A model generated the notes under the pieces. It made no database searches, had not been told where the DNA came from, and saw nothing but the letters and a program-made list of their open reading frames with translations. A program made the translations under genes and the position numbers. 64,000 nucleotides of DNA from Nicotiana tabacum (Eukaryota > Streptophyta > Magnoliopsida > Solanales > Solanaceae): contig NC_134089.1 in the NCBI RefSeq assembly GCF_000715075.1, positions 109,623,157-109,687,156 on the forward strand. Direction: 5' to 3'. Numbering within the stretch: position 1 is the stretch's first letter; each line of letters starts with the position of its first letter. Positions 1 to 11,879 of the stretch are shown here, piece by piece.

Positions 1-342
1 ATGTTGATCAGGTTCCAAAGTTTATTCCTGTACAGCCCATAGCTCCAGATCAGCCCGAGGACAGGGCAGCGGCTTTCAAGGATGAGCAGCGGAGGCTTGA
101 GAGGTTCAAGAAGTATAAGCCTCCTATATTCAGTGGTCTAGCATCTGATGATGCTCTAGGATTTCTAGATGTGCTACCGTATTCTCTGCACCATGGGTAT
201 ATCAGGATCGAGCGGGGTTTCCTTCACTACCTTCTAGCTTCGAGGAGCCGCCTATGAGTGGTGGCGTACTTATGAGTTAGACAGTCCGGATGGGGAACTT
301 CCCCGACTTGGACTCAGTTTTAAGATATGTTCCTGAGAGAGT
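1..342 (+). pseudogene. Chromovirus (Tekay/Del-like) gag fragment
   Basis: Reading from base 6, the fragment encodes a run ending in a basic RFKKYKPPIFSG block and ASDDALGFLD. This is the start of the retrotransposon gag (capsid-like) domain of plant chromoviruses. After a frame change near 240, the family-typical YEWWRTYELDSP segment appears, then a TQF..MFLRE segment that stops abruptly at about 342. Gag would form the virus-like particle in the cytoplasm. The fragment enters from outside the window and its right end is cut exactly where a truncated Athila LTR begins. At least one frameshift and in-frame stops make it non-functional. Family recognition is from motifs only. Confidence 0.75.
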
Positions 343-1003
343 AGGAACGAAGTCACGAGCGCAATTCTCAGTACAAAACTATCTGATGACCTAAAAATGG
401 GAAAAGAATCTATTTATATTAGGCTGAAAATCTTGGACAAAAATACCCCTGCGGGGCTAGTGCGGACCGACAAAATCGAGTGCGGCTGCTCTAAAGCTCT
501 GGGCTTGAATAATTAGCTCTCTGAACTTGGGCAATGCAGACCGCACGAAATTTAGTGCGGCCGCGGTGGCTTCCATTGCGGTCTGCACAAAAAGAACCGC
601 GGACCGCATTGATCTTCAACCTCCAAAACACCACCTCTCTGAACCTTGGCTCCGCGGACCGCATAAAATTGAGTGTGGCCGCGGTGAACTCAATGTGGAC
701 CGCACAAAACCCTTTGCGGCCGCATTCCCTGTTGGCCTGAAAAGCAACCTCTCTGAACTTCACTTGTGCGGACCGCACAAAATGGTGTGCGGTCGCACTG
801 GTCCTGTTTGACTGAGCTTTGTCTTGTCTTGGTACTTGTGCAAGTTTCACTCCTTTTTGAGCTGGTTTTTAACACCTTGTCACTTTGTTGATCAAACCTG
901 CAATCAAGCACAACTTGTGAGCCTTTGAGATTTATTTGTACACATTTCTAATCAAAATTTAAGCAAGAAGGAGTGTAAAATGCATCATATTCCCTAGTTA
1001 TCA
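343..1003 (-). repeat. Athila 3' LTR, truncated
   Basis: This matches the outer 640-660 bp of the LTR at 11880-13366, from AGGAACGAAGTCACGAGCGC to the terminal ...CTAGTTATCA. On the minus strand it starts TGATAACTAGGG. The part equivalent to 11880-12724 is missing, and the break abuts the chromovirus gag fragment. The retained part includes the cluster of GCGGTCCGC-like motifs (about 455-815). Confidence 0.88.
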
Positions 1004-1017
1004 ACTCCCCCAAACTT
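1004..1017 (-). other. Polypurine tract of the Athila-like element
   Basis: On the minus strand this reads AAGTTTGGGGGAGT and directly precedes the LTR start TGATAACT. This is the usual plus-strand priming site next to a 3' LTR. Confidence 0.85.
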
Positions 1018-3013
1018 AAGCTTTTGCTTGTCCTCAGGCAAACAAAATAAGACCCGCCCCTTAAGAGAAAATCTAAGAAAATTCAGTTGTCCTAAAGTGA
1101 CCTCATCTAGCATCAATTGGGACTAACAATTGCCCTCAATACAAATGAATCATTATCAACCTTTACTCTTTTAAATACCATGGATTAAGTGCGACACAAG
1201 AGCATTAAGAGTTGACTCAACACATCAAAGAACTCTTTCTATTACTTTGGTCATTGTGGAACCCAAACTCACACATCCTCAACTCTCCCTAAGCGAACCT
1301 CACCTTTAGGATAGTGGCAATCAGAACGAGGTTAATGGAAATACACTCATCTCTCCAAAGGAAAAGTCACAAGTTCGGATTTAAGTACCATATTCTTACC
1401 CCTTATGTGAGTCACCACTAATGTAAGCTTCATTCAACTCAAGATCATATCGGACTTTTGTGGAGACATAGTGAAGGCTTTTGGTTCAGGGTAGGAAATG
1501 TTTGGTCTAAGTAGGTTCCATCTTCCCTTAAGCACTTCTTTTGCTTCATTTTGGCATGCATTCACTTGACTTTTTAAGTCATTTCACTTCTTTCTAAGGG
1601 GTTAGAGAGACACACTATCACTCTTTCTTGTTCATTTTAAATCTTCCCTCCTTTCTCAACTTTTCACACCTCTCATTCTTTACTTTTCTTGAATCCCTTT
1701 ATTCATTTACACATTGAATATTCTTTTTGTCTTTTTGCTTTTCTTTCTTTTTCATTGACTTTCCTTTTCTTCATTTTGTACCTTTTTACCACTTTATTGC
1801 AATCCTCGTCTCTCCCCCCAAACGTATACTTTTTCCATATGCTAAGGAAAGATCGGGTGCCAAGAGAGGGTATCTTTTAGAACGGGTAAAGGCTTGTATT
1901 ATGGTTTTTGAAGGAAAAAGTTCTAAGGCTCAAAAGGGTTGACAAGGCATTTTATCATTGGTAGGCTTTGGAAGTGTTCAGGCTAGCATTTGGATCAAGG
2001 AGAGCCTATAATCATGTCTCTAGTCAAATTACACTTACGATTTCGCCTCGACAAACATTCAGGGCAAGTTCTTGACCAATGGCTTGGGACTTGGATTTGC
2101 TAAGCAATTTCTCACCACAAAATCTATGGGATCGCTAAAGACACAGAGTCGGGGGACCACAACAACCTTAGATAGGATTTGAGCATACAATGGTCCCAAA
2201 AAATCACTTGATGATTATCGGCCAACACAAGAGTCTCAAGGTCACAACTTTCACCATCCTATACACAACGATTTGTTTTTGACCATAAGGTCAAAGGCAA
2301 ATGTGCTAGGACCAAGTGAGGCTTTGCTTGAGGCACCCTTACCACTAACTACTAGAAAGAAAAAAGAAAGGAAAAACAGACTCAAACCCTTAAGAAGGTA
2401 GTCATGCCATCCATCATCAGGAAGAGCCATCCAGTTCACACATATTCCACCTTTGAAAAGAACCATGGCATTAAGAAAAACATAAGCTTATTGCAAAAAT
2501 CCAAAACAAGAAGCTACGAACACAAATAAGAAGCTAAGAAAGAAAAATGTTGGAAAGTAAAATGAATATTTACAAGAGGGGGGTTTAATCTAATATACAA
2601 TAAGGGAGATGAATATATACAATATAACATAACTTTTATATACAAACCCAAAGTAAAAAGTACGAAAAATATAATGAATTGCTAAAATTATATACATACC
2701 AAAGATGAAGAAAGAAAGAAAGAAACAATAAAATTTGTCATATATATACAGTCATCCAACAAATCAATCAAAGTAAGGCCTACCCCCTCAAATGAAATAA
2801 GCACCAAAAATAAAGGAAAGAGGATACGGAAACTCCCTATGGGCCATCCGTCTGCATGGGGTCCTCTATCTGGGTCCCTGGGTCCTCAATATGATTGGGA
2901 ACTTGAGACTGGCTCCCTGTGACCTGTGGCTCTGCTGCGGGGACCTGGGCTTGGACAGGCTCCTAAGTTGCATCTTATGGCTGACTGGAGGAAGACTCCA
3001 GTGGGTCTGCCAA
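1018..3013 (-). other. Non-coding 3' region of the Athila-like element
   Basis: I see no coding signal here. The tract lies between the third ORF and the polypurine tract. It includes a pyrimidine-rich plus strand (about 1540-1830) and AT-rich sequence at 2500-2800. Short open frames are scattered and unrelated to known families. A long untranslated tract in this position is common in Athila elements. Confidence 0.6.
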
Positions 3014-4903
3014 CTAGATTACTACATCATCTGTCTGGAGGATCACCCTCTTCCTCTTCGGAGGCCTCTTTGACAGCACTGACTGGGGATGGACTGCAGG
3101 CACCGGGTCATGTAGCAATAAATCCAAAGGCAGATGATCTTCCTTCAACCTGTCAACCTCAACCCGCAACTCCTTCACGGACTCCTTGGAAGCCCGAGTC
3201 TTTCTCATTTTCTTGGCCTCCCTAGAAAACTCCTTGAGAGCCTTTCCGTGTGAATCAACAGCGTCCGTGAGCACTTTCTGAGTATCAAGGATCTTCTTTT
3301 GGTTGTCTAGAATATCGTTGAGAACGTCCTCAATAGACTGTGGGACCTATGCAGGTGGAGGTTCCGACTGAGCTGCCATAGTAGAAGATAACACAGACAG
3401 CTTAGAAGTAGCTATCTATATCCAATTATTGATGTTAGTGAGGGCTTGGCTCAGACAGTGGGTAGTCAAAGGATAGGCTGTGGTGGAAGGAATCTCCGGA
3501 TCAGTAGAGGTGGATGGACCTGGGGCCATATCTGTTGCAGCGGGAGGAGGCTGTGGAGTAGTCACTACCACTACTGGCTCATCAGACTGGCCAGCTGAAG
3601 TAGTGGATTTTCCTTTGGATCCCGTGCCCTTAGGGTTGTCATCACCCTGTAGGCTATACCACGAAAAGGGTGCCTTTGACATCACCTTCACGTTAAATTT
3701 CCTCTTCTCCACTTTGAGGTCCTCAAAATACATCATCAGGAAGTTGGGGAATGGGTAGGACCTGTCATCCTCATCCACCACCTGTGAAATAACCCGAGAC
3801 ATCACATTCCCGACATTGATCGGGTACCCTGCCATGATTGATGCAACAAAGATCGCCCGATGAAGTGGGAGGGATTTGTCAAGGGTGGTAGGATCTAGTC
3901 TGCTACACAAGAATGTCTCCCACCCCTTTGCCTCGAAATTCAGTGTCCGCCTCAATATTTTCACCCCCACAGTCAGCCAATCAGGAGTGGTACCTAGGAT
4001 TGCCAAGTACTCCACCAATCACGGACGGGCTTCTTCACCCAACTTCATTTTCTCTAGGTACAGGGACTCATCCTTCTCCGTAAAGGCCAAATAGTCATTG
4101 ATGGTCTTGCCATCAAACTTCACTTTCAAGTTCCGAACTTTGGTGACCGTGGTGCCCTTTTTGATGTGGGCCACGTTGGTCTAGAATTCTTTTACCAAAT
4201 GCTCATTTGCATCATCCACTTGCCCGATAAAGTAGTCCCATCCAGCTCTTTCATTGAATGGCCTCAACACATTTGGATTGTGAGGCAAAAGATCCCGAGT
4301 AATGATTTTTCTCTACGGAATCAACCACTTTTCTGGTCACCACTCTCTGAACTTGTGGTAGGCAATTTCACTGATGAACCGGTACTCCCATGCCTGCGGG
4401 TTCCTAGTCCGCTCAACCCCGCCAACTTGGGGTTCACCCCCTTGTGCTTCTTCCCCCTCCTCTGGTACTACATCCTCTCCGAATAATGAAGCTGTGAGAG
4501 AGGTGGAGTACTTATCTCCACTACCTTCAGCTGAGCCCTTAGACGACTCAGAAGATACATGAACTGAAGCTTGAGCAGTGGGGGATTCTGGGGGTGTATC
4601 TCTCAATCTGTTCCTCTCCGGCCAGTCAGCAATGTACTCTGGCACGGAGTCTGATGATACCTCCCGGGAGGGCTCGTACTCACTCCTCGTCTGATCAATA
4701 GCCCTATCAGCAGCTCTGATGAGTTTCCTTGTGTTCTTTATGTTTTGACGGGCCTGTGGAGTCAACTTTATCATCTTTTGTTTCCCACCCCGGGAGGACT
4801 CTCCTCTACCTAGTTGTTTAGCACCCTTGCCTCTTAATTTCACAATTGTTTGCAAACAACATTCATTAGACTTGTTAGTATTCAGAAAAACATTGTAATT
4901 CAC
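3014..4903 (-). pseudogene. Third ORF in env position (putative plant transposon protein type)
   Basis: A single reading frame runs from 4903 to 3014, about 630 codons, broken by roughly six in-frame stops (for example at 4337, around 4190, around 4019, 3416 and 3348) but with no frameshift that I can see. The N-terminal part is charged and Ser/Glu-rich. The middle (about 4300-3650) resembles the plant domain annotated as 'putative plant transposon protein', with ..VRNLKVKFDGKTINDYL and AGYPINVGNVMSR-like segments. The C-terminal part (about 3330-3130) is a Lys/Glu-rich coiled coil ending in a basic RPPKRKR stretch. It occupies the position of the env-like ORF in Athila, but no signal peptide or membrane segment is visible. 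Function unknown. Confidence 0.65.
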
Positions 4904-4940
4904 AGTTGCAGATAAAATGTTGTAGACAGTTCACTTGTTG

Positions 4941-5245
4941 TAGAGTGCGGACTGCACAAAATGCAGTGCGGCCGTAAAGAGGCCATTGTGGACTGCAAAA
5001 AATGGCACCGCGGTCCGCACGGAGGTGGGGTTCAGACTATCCACTCTCTGAATAAGTGTCGCATACCACACAAAATGCCATTGCGGTCTGCATTGAGGCA
5101 CCACAGACCGCACAAAATGCAATGCGACCGCGGTCCTCCATTGTTCAGCTTACAGGACTTTATCAATGCGGTCCGCAGAAAATACCATTGCGGACTGCAC
5201 AGGGACACCGTGGACCGCACTAAATTCCACTGCGGTCCGCACTGA
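4941..5245. repeat. Cluster of GCGGTCCGC/GCGGACTGC motifs
   Basis: About ten imperfect copies of a short dyad (TGCGGTCCGCAC and variants), spaced 20-45 bp and often followed by AAAATGC. The cluster lies just upstream of the third ORF on the minus strand. Related clusters occur at 5655-5925 and within both LTRs. Confidence 0.7.
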
Positions 5246-5250
5246 GTACT

Positions 5251-5654
5251 AATTAGCATAACCAACCTAGGGTTCATGATATGTTTAAATTAAGTCCAAT
5301 TTTTCACCTAATGAAGAGTCTCTAAGTGTTTGCACAATGTTTTAACTACCTAATCTAACTTTAAACAAGAATTAACTAACCTAAGCTACATTACTGGAAG
5401 AGATACAGAAAGGCTACGAAGAAGAACAAGAAAAAGTAAAAGAAAATAAAAAAATTAAGCAATTAAGAAAAGGTTAGATTTACCAGATGAGAGAAGTACT
5501 GAAGATAAACGAATCTTAGCAGTTAATTACGAGCAAGAAGGGAGATGAACAGTGAATTTTCTTAGTTTTGAGAGTAAAGAGTTCGAAAAGTTCAAAAGTA
5601 GGGCCTCAGGTCCTATTTATAGAAAAAGGTTCTGGGGCCCATCTCAACTACCCA
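5251..5654. other. AT-rich spacer of the Athila-like element
   Basis: I see no gene. The spacer is A-rich and lies between two GC-motif clusters, upstream of the third ORF. It could hold a promoter or splice signals for that ORF, but nothing in the sequence decides this. Confidence 0.4.
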
Positions 5655-5925
5655 CTGCGAACCACACAAAATGGCACTGCAGTCCGCATTGCTCAAAATC
5701 ATAGGACTCAGACAAGGCAACCACTACGGTCCGCAAAAAATGCACTACGGCCACAATGGACCACCGCTGACCGCAAAAAATGCAATGCGGCCGCGGTGGT
5801 AAACTTCAGAGAACCTCCACTTTTGTTCATTCATCAGTGCGGTCCGCATTGATTTCTTTCCCCCGCACTGAGGTCTTTGCGGCCACACAAAATGGTAGTG
5901 CGGTCCACATTGGCAATCTTCATAG
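5655..5925. repeat. Second cluster of GCGGTCCGC-like motifs
   Basis: Again the plus strand shows repeated GCAGTCCGCATT, CGGTCCGCAAAAAATGC and GCGGCCGCGG variants at short spacing. These are similar to those at 4941-5245 and in the LTRs. Confidence 0.65.
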
Positions 5926-6113
5926 AGTAGTCATTTTCCAATTTTTTTCCTGCACTGCATCAGCACAATCCTAGAGCATCTCACAACCAGTTACTCCAAA
6001 AATAAATCCTATACTACAATGAAAATCAAAGGAAAACAAAAAGAAAAATACATGGGTTGCCTCCCAAGAAGCCCCTGATTTAACATCGCGGCACGACTTA
6101 GGTTACCATCAAA
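5926..6113 (-). other. Conserved post-integrase block
   Basis: Non-coding. On the minus strand it contains a motif common just after pol in Athila elements, including GGCTTCTTGGGAGGCAACCC (about 6057-6076). The rest is A-rich. Confidence 0.45.
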
Positions 6114-8883
6114 TCATTTGAGATGAAGAAGTGCCACCACGTGGCTGTCATCAATTTTTCCCAAGTAGTGCTTGACCCTATGCCCATTTACTCTAAAAAC
6201 TTCCCCATTTTTGTTCTTCAAATCAAGTGCACCAAACGGGGTCACAAACACCATTTCAAAAGGTCCACTCCATTTTGACTTAAGCTTTCCCTGAAACAGA
6301 CGTAACCAAGAGTTGAACAAGAGAACTAAATCACCCACTTTGAACTCCTTGATACGAGCATATTTATCATGAAGGTACTTCATCTTGTCCTTGTACAAGG
6401 ACGAACTGGAGTAGGCATGGAATCAGAATTCATCAAGTTCATTAAGCTGCTCCACATCCCATTCAAGATATAACTTCCTCAAAGCATACATGGCCTTGTG
6501 CTCTAACTCAACTGGTAGATGGCAAGCTTTCCCAAACACCAACCGATATAGAGACAAACCAATCAAAGTATTGAAAGCAGTCCTATAAGCCCATAGAGCG
6601 TCATCCAACTTCTTTGACCAATCGGTCCTATTTTCATTGACCATCTTTGACAAGATACTTTTGATTTCCCTATTGGAGACTTCAACTTGACCACTTGCTT
6701 GAGGATGATAGGGAGCAGAAACTTTGTGGTTGACACCATACTTTGCAAGCAAAGTGTCAAAAGCTCTATTGCAAAAATGAGATCCCCCATCACTTATGAT
6801 TGCACGAGGAGTACCAAACCTTGTAAAAATGCTCTTCTTGAGAAATGCAACAACACTTTGGGCCTCATTGTTGGGCAAAGCCATGACTTCAACCCACTTT
6901 GAAACATAGTCCACCACCACAAGAATGTATGTGTTTCTACACGAGCTAACAAATGGGACCATAAAATCAATGGCCCATACATCAAAAATATCAACCTCAA
7001 GAATGGTATTGAGAGGCATCTCATCTTTCTTCGAAATTCCACCTGCTCTTTGATATTAGTCACACCTCTTCACTAGTTCACTTGCATCTTTGTACAAAGT
7101 TGGCCAATAAAACCCACAACTAAGAACTTTGGAAGCCGTCCTCGCCCTGCCATGATGGCCACCATAGGGAGAGGAATGAAAGGCCTCCAAGACACTCAAT
7201 TGCTCTTCCTCCGGGACACCTTCGGATAACACCATCCGTGCAAATCTTGAACAAGTACGGCTCATCCCAATAGAAATCCAAACTATCCTGTTTGAGCTTC
7301 TTCCTTTGGTTAGAAGAGAGCTCACACGAGATTATACCAGTCACAAGAAAATTAGCAATGTCCGCAAACCATGGCATATCATTCATTGCCACCAAAAGGA
7401 GTTGTTCATCGGGAAATAAATCATTGATCTCTAGGCCATCACGAGGTTTTCCCTCCTCCTCCAAGCGGGACAAGTGGTCTACCACTTATTTTTCACTACC
7501 TTTCCGTTCCACAATCTCCAAATCAAACTCTTGAAGTAATAAGACCCATCACATCAGTCTAGCTTTGGAATATTTCTTCGTCATCAAGTACGGAGTGTGG
7601 CATGATTGGTATGGACTATGACCTTGGCACCCATAAGATACGGCCAAAAATTTTCCATTGCAAGCAAAATAGCCAAAAGTTCTTTCTTGGTCACCATGTA
7701 GTTCACTTGAGCATCATTCATTGTCTTGCTTGCATAGTACACTAGATGAAACATTTTGTTCACTCTTTGACCCAAAACCGCCCCAAACGCAACATCGCTT
7801 GCATCACACATGAGCTCAAAGGGAAAGCTCCAATTAAGTGCGGTAATGATAGGAGTGGTGGTCAACTTATGCTTGAGAAGTTCAAAGGCTTGCATACAGT
7901 TTTCATCAAACACGAACTTGGCATCTTTTTCCAATAACTTGCATAAGGGATTTACTACCTTTGAAAAGTCTTTGATAAATCTCTGGTAAAACCCCGCATT
8001 CCCAAGAAAACTTATAACTCCCTTGACAGAGGTAGGGGGAGGGAGCCTTGAAATCACATCAATTTTTTCTTTATGTACCTCAATAACATGCTTTGAAATT
8101 TTATGCCCAACAACTATGCCCTCTCCCACCATAAAGTGGAATTTCTCCCAATTGAGAACAAGATTGTTTTCTTCACAACGGGCCAAGACTATCAAGATTT
8201 TTCAAGCAATCATCAAATGAATCAACCACAACACTAAAGTCGTCCATGAACACCTCCAAAATGTCTTCCACCATATCGGTGGAAATGACTATCATACACT
8301 GCTGAAATGTAGCAGGTGCATTACACAACCTAAAAGGCATCCGAGAAAAGGCAAAGGTTCCATATGGACAAGTGAATGTGGTCTTCTCCTGATCTTCCAA
8401 AGCAATAAAGATTTGGTTGTACCTATAATATCCATCCAAGAAATAGTAGAAGGCACGCCCAGCAAGTTTCTAACATCTGATCAAGAAAAGGCAATGGAAA
8501 GTGATCCTTGCAGGTCACTTTATTCAACTTGCGGTAGTCCATGCATACCCTCCAACCGGTGACGGTTTTGGTAGAAATCATCTCATTTTGTGAATTTGCA
8601 ACCAAGGTCATGCCACCCTTTTTCGGTACACATTGCACCAGCTAAGTCCGAGAGCTATCAGTGATGGGGTACACAACCCTGGCATCCAACCACTCGATCA
8701 CCTCCTTTTTCACAACTTCTTGCATTGCCTCGTTCAACCTCCTTTGATGTTCCAAGGAGGGCTTTTCATCATCTTCCAGAATAATCTTGTGTATATAGAA
8801 TGTGGGGCTTATCCCCTGAATATCAATTAAAGTCCATCAATTGCCTTTTTCCGCTTTTGAAGCACTGCCAATGTGGCATCAAC
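6114..8883 (-). pseudogene. pol: Athila pol: reverse transcriptase, RNase H, integrase
   Basis: RT would copy the element RNA, RNase H remove the template, and integrase insert the DNA. RT motifs are spread over three frames. DYRKLNKVTCKDHFPLPFLDQ lies in one piece (8423-8638), and the catalytic block as FMDD rather than YVDD or YIDD in the next (8173-8439). RNase H follows (ASDVAFGAVLGQ, YASKTMNDAQ, about 7584-7900). The linker has VDHLSRLEEEGKPRDGLEIND. Integrase shows GGHHGRARTASKVL...GFYWPTL and a terminal KRCD, then the core DFMVPF, SDGGSHF and EVSNREIK (Asp-Asp-Glu), and a C-terminal KLKSKWSGPF segment (6114-6398). At least three frameshifts plus stops make it dead. FMDD may be a mutation or a lineage variant. 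Confidence 0.88.
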
Positions 8884-10047
8884 CTACGTATTAGTAAGAC
8901 AAGAGGAAATAATAACTGCCAAAGTAGAACTAGGGCCTAAGATTTCATACCTGAGGTGTGGAGGCAGTGGTTTCAACTCCAACACCGGAGGCTCCTCAAC
9001 TGAAGGTTTTGTTGGTGGAGTCTTCCTATTTTCAAGGTCCAAATATAGTTTCCTCGGCTCATAAGAGTTAGAGCACATCCCATGTAAAGCATTCATGCAC
9101 TCCACTCTGCCCTCATCATCATTGACATCAAGATTCAACAATACGGCCTCCAACGGGTCCTCTACATTGATCATTGCACTGGTATCATCAACTATCACTG
9201 CCGTGACAAGTTCCACAAAAGAGCACACCTCGGAGCTGTTGGGCTGCTTCATAGACTTGCACACATAAAAGACCACTTTTTCATCACCCACCCGGAAGGT
9301 GAGTTCCCCTACTTCCACATCAACTAAGGCCTTCCCCGTAGCAAGGAAAGGTCTCCCCAATATGATAGGAACTTCATAATCCACCTCACAATCCAAGATC
9401 ACAAAGTCAGCTGGAAAGATAAATTTGTCGACCCGGATAAGCACATCATCAATAATACCCAATGGTCTCTTCATTGTTCTATCCGCCATTTGCAATCTCA
9501 TGGAAGTCGGTGTAGGTTGCCCAATACCCAAAGTTTTGAAAACTGAGTAGGGCATTAAATTGATACTAGCCCCCAAATCACATAGAGCCTTAGCAAAATC
9601 AGCACTCCCAATTGTGCAAGGAATAGTGAAAGCACTGGGATCTTCAAGATTCGGGGCCATTGAATGCACTATTGCACTAACTTTGTAAGTCATCTTTATA
9701 GTTTCACAATCCATAGACTGCTTCTTTGTTACCAAGTCCTTCATGAATTTAGCATAGCCCGGCATTTTTTCAAGAGACTCCACCAAAGGCACATTAATGG
9801 ATAAGCTCTTCATCATGTCAATGAACTTTTTAAACTGATTCTCATTTTTCTGTTTTGCAAGCCATTGAGGATAAGGTGGAGGTGGCCTTGGCAAATGAGC
9901 CTTGGCTTTAGGCACAACTAACTCTGACATGTCTATTACGTGTTCCCTAGATGGGTTCACATCATTTTGAGTTTCCACCTCGGCATCTTGAATATCAATC
10001 CTCACTTCTTCATTCACGTTCTCATCAATCACATTTTCAACCACCAA
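8884..10047 (-). pseudogene. Athila aspartic protease region
   Basis: An open frame of 387 codons, in the same frame as most of gag. The retropepsin active site appears as LCDLGASINLMPYSV, with a second conserved block VPIILGRPFLATG. The enzyme would cleave the Gag-Pol polyprotein inside the particle. The N-terminal third is acidic and then Pro-rich (PRPPPPYPQWL). The frame is uninterrupted here although gag and pol on either side are broken. It is called a pseudogene because the polyprotein as a whole cannot be made. It ends at an apparent stop at 8884, before the RT pieces. Confidence 0.85.
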
Positions 10048-10062
10048 AGGAACTTCATCTTC

Positions 10063-11817
10063 TTACAACTCAACATCATCACTCAAATTTTGTTTTTGCT
10101 TGGAGGCATTCATATCACCACCTCGTCCACTCCTTGTAGTTACCTCCATAACATGATTGTTTCCACCCTTCGGGTTCACTACCGTATCACTTGGTAGAGC
10201 ATATTTAGGGCGAGTATTCAAGGACTGTGAGATTTGGCCCAACTGAACCTCCGAATTCCGAATTGAAGTATTGTGAGAAGACAACTGAGCATCGGAATCC
10301 GTACTCTTTTTCATCATTTGTTTGAACATCATTTCAATTCTACCCATATCATTGCTAGAAGTACTAGGACCTTGGGATGGAAATGGGGGTGGATTGTTCG
10401 GTTGTTGGTACATTGGGGGCCTTTGAAAGCCTTGCCCCCGGTTTCCTTGGTTGCCATTGTTCCATTCACCTTGATTATTGTTACCACCCCAATTGTTGTT
10501 ATTACCATTCCAATTTCCTTGATTGTTTTGATTGTTGTATTGATTATCCCAGTTGTTGTTTTGATTGTTGTTCCCCCAATTACCATTGCCTTGTTGTTGT
10601 TGATTGCCCCAATTGCCTTGGGGTCTCCATTGTTGTTGGTTGGAAGAATTGCCCTGTTGGCCTTGATAATTATTCACGTATTGCACCTCTTCATTTTGCC
10701 CATCAAAAACATCATCTTGAAATCCACCACAATCATTGTGAAATTGCTCCGAACTCCCTTGGTTCTGTTGACCTCTTTGTCTTTTTTTGTTGGCAAGCAT
10801 GTTGACACCCTCCATGGTATTCACTTGGCGAGGATTTTGAACTTGTTGCAACTGTGCCTTTGCTAATTGGTTCATAGTAGTTGTCAACTAAGCTATAGTC
10901 TACCCATGATCATGTAACTCCTTGTGCAAATGAGTAACCGTGGGGTCACCCTGGGGCACAATGGTTCTACTTTGCCAAGCAGAAGAAGTGTCAGCCATCT
11001 CATCAAGAATGTCACAAGCCTCATCATAACACAGCTTCATAAAGTTGCCCCTAGAAAGTTGGTTCACTATGCATTGGTTTGTTGTATTAATGCCCCGGTA
11101 GAAGGTCTGTTGGATCATCGTCTTGGTCATATCATTGTTGGGGCATTCCTTCACCATTGTTCTATAACGCTCCCAAATCTCATGCAAAGGTTCCGTGGGC
11201 TATTGCTTAAATGCCAAGATCTCATCTCTCAATGCAGCCATATGCCCCGGCAAGAAAACTTTTGCAATGAACTTATCCGACAACTTATCCCAAGTAGTGA
11301 TGGAATGGTTGGGAAGTCACTCAAGCTAATCCAAAGCCTTCCCTCTAAGTGAGAATGGGAAGAGTCTCAACCGAAGAGCATCCTCGAACACATTAGTTTG
11401 CTTGCTCCCCCAACAGGTATCCACGAACCCCTTGAGATGTTTGTAAGCATTTTGATTTGCAGTGCCCGTGAAATACACACGCTGCTCCAGCAATGTCAGC
11501 ATCACATTGGTTATTTAAAAATTGCCCGTCTAGATCCGGGGTGGGACAATTGCTCTTGCATAGCATTGGTTCGGAATCACTCTCGGAGCCACTCATGGAG
11601 GTGGCGGAGGAGGGTCTGGAATATTGTCATTGGCATTAGCATTGGCCTGGCGACCTCTACGTTGTCCTTGAGGTACAAGAGGCACCTCATCATCTACAAG
11701 ATCATCTACCTCCTCCCCCGCAATCACATTTCCAAGAGGGTCATTAGCATTTGCTGCTATTTTGTACCTGAAGTTGTGACACAAACAAATTAGTAACACA
11801 GAAGGAAAGAAGAACAA
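10063..11817 (-). pseudogene. gag: Athila gag with Asn/Gln-rich C-terminal half
   Basis: Gag would form the particle. Pieces 11593-11817, 10900-11187 and 10063-10887 share one frame. A central part (about 11590-11200) needs frame changes and contains stops. Recognisable capsid-type text includes EPLHEIWERYRTMVKECPNNDM and YDEACDILDEMAD. Downstream (about 10670-10380) the protein is dominated by Asn, Gln, Gly and Trp (NWGNQQ, NNNQNN, GNWNGNNNNWGG) instead of a normal CCHC zinc knuckle. A Pro-rich acidic start (VDDLVDDEVPLVPQGQRRGRQ) precedes it. The exact start codon is uncertain. Confidence 0.8.
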
Positions 11818-11855
11818 TACACAAAACTATTTAGATAGATAGCCAAAACCGTTAG

Positions 11856-11874
11856 CTCCCCGGCAAAGGTGCCA
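11856..11874 (-). other. Primer-binding site of the Athila-like element
   Basis: On the minus strand this is TGGCACCTTTGCCGGGGAG, five bases inside the 5' LTR end. It matches the Athila-type PBS pattern (TGGCGCCGTTGCCGGGGA) with two changes. Confidence 0.85.
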
Positions 11875-11879
11875 AAAAG

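Noticed and set aside
3014..4903. Retroviral envelope gene
   Set aside because: Only the position fits. No signal peptide, transmembrane segment or cleavage site is visible.
10273..10866. Long plus-strand frame rich in Ile/Leu/Val, membrane-like
   Set aside because: It is the antisense shadow of the Asn/Gln-rich gag codons; the hydrophobicity follows from reading AAC/CAA codons backwards.
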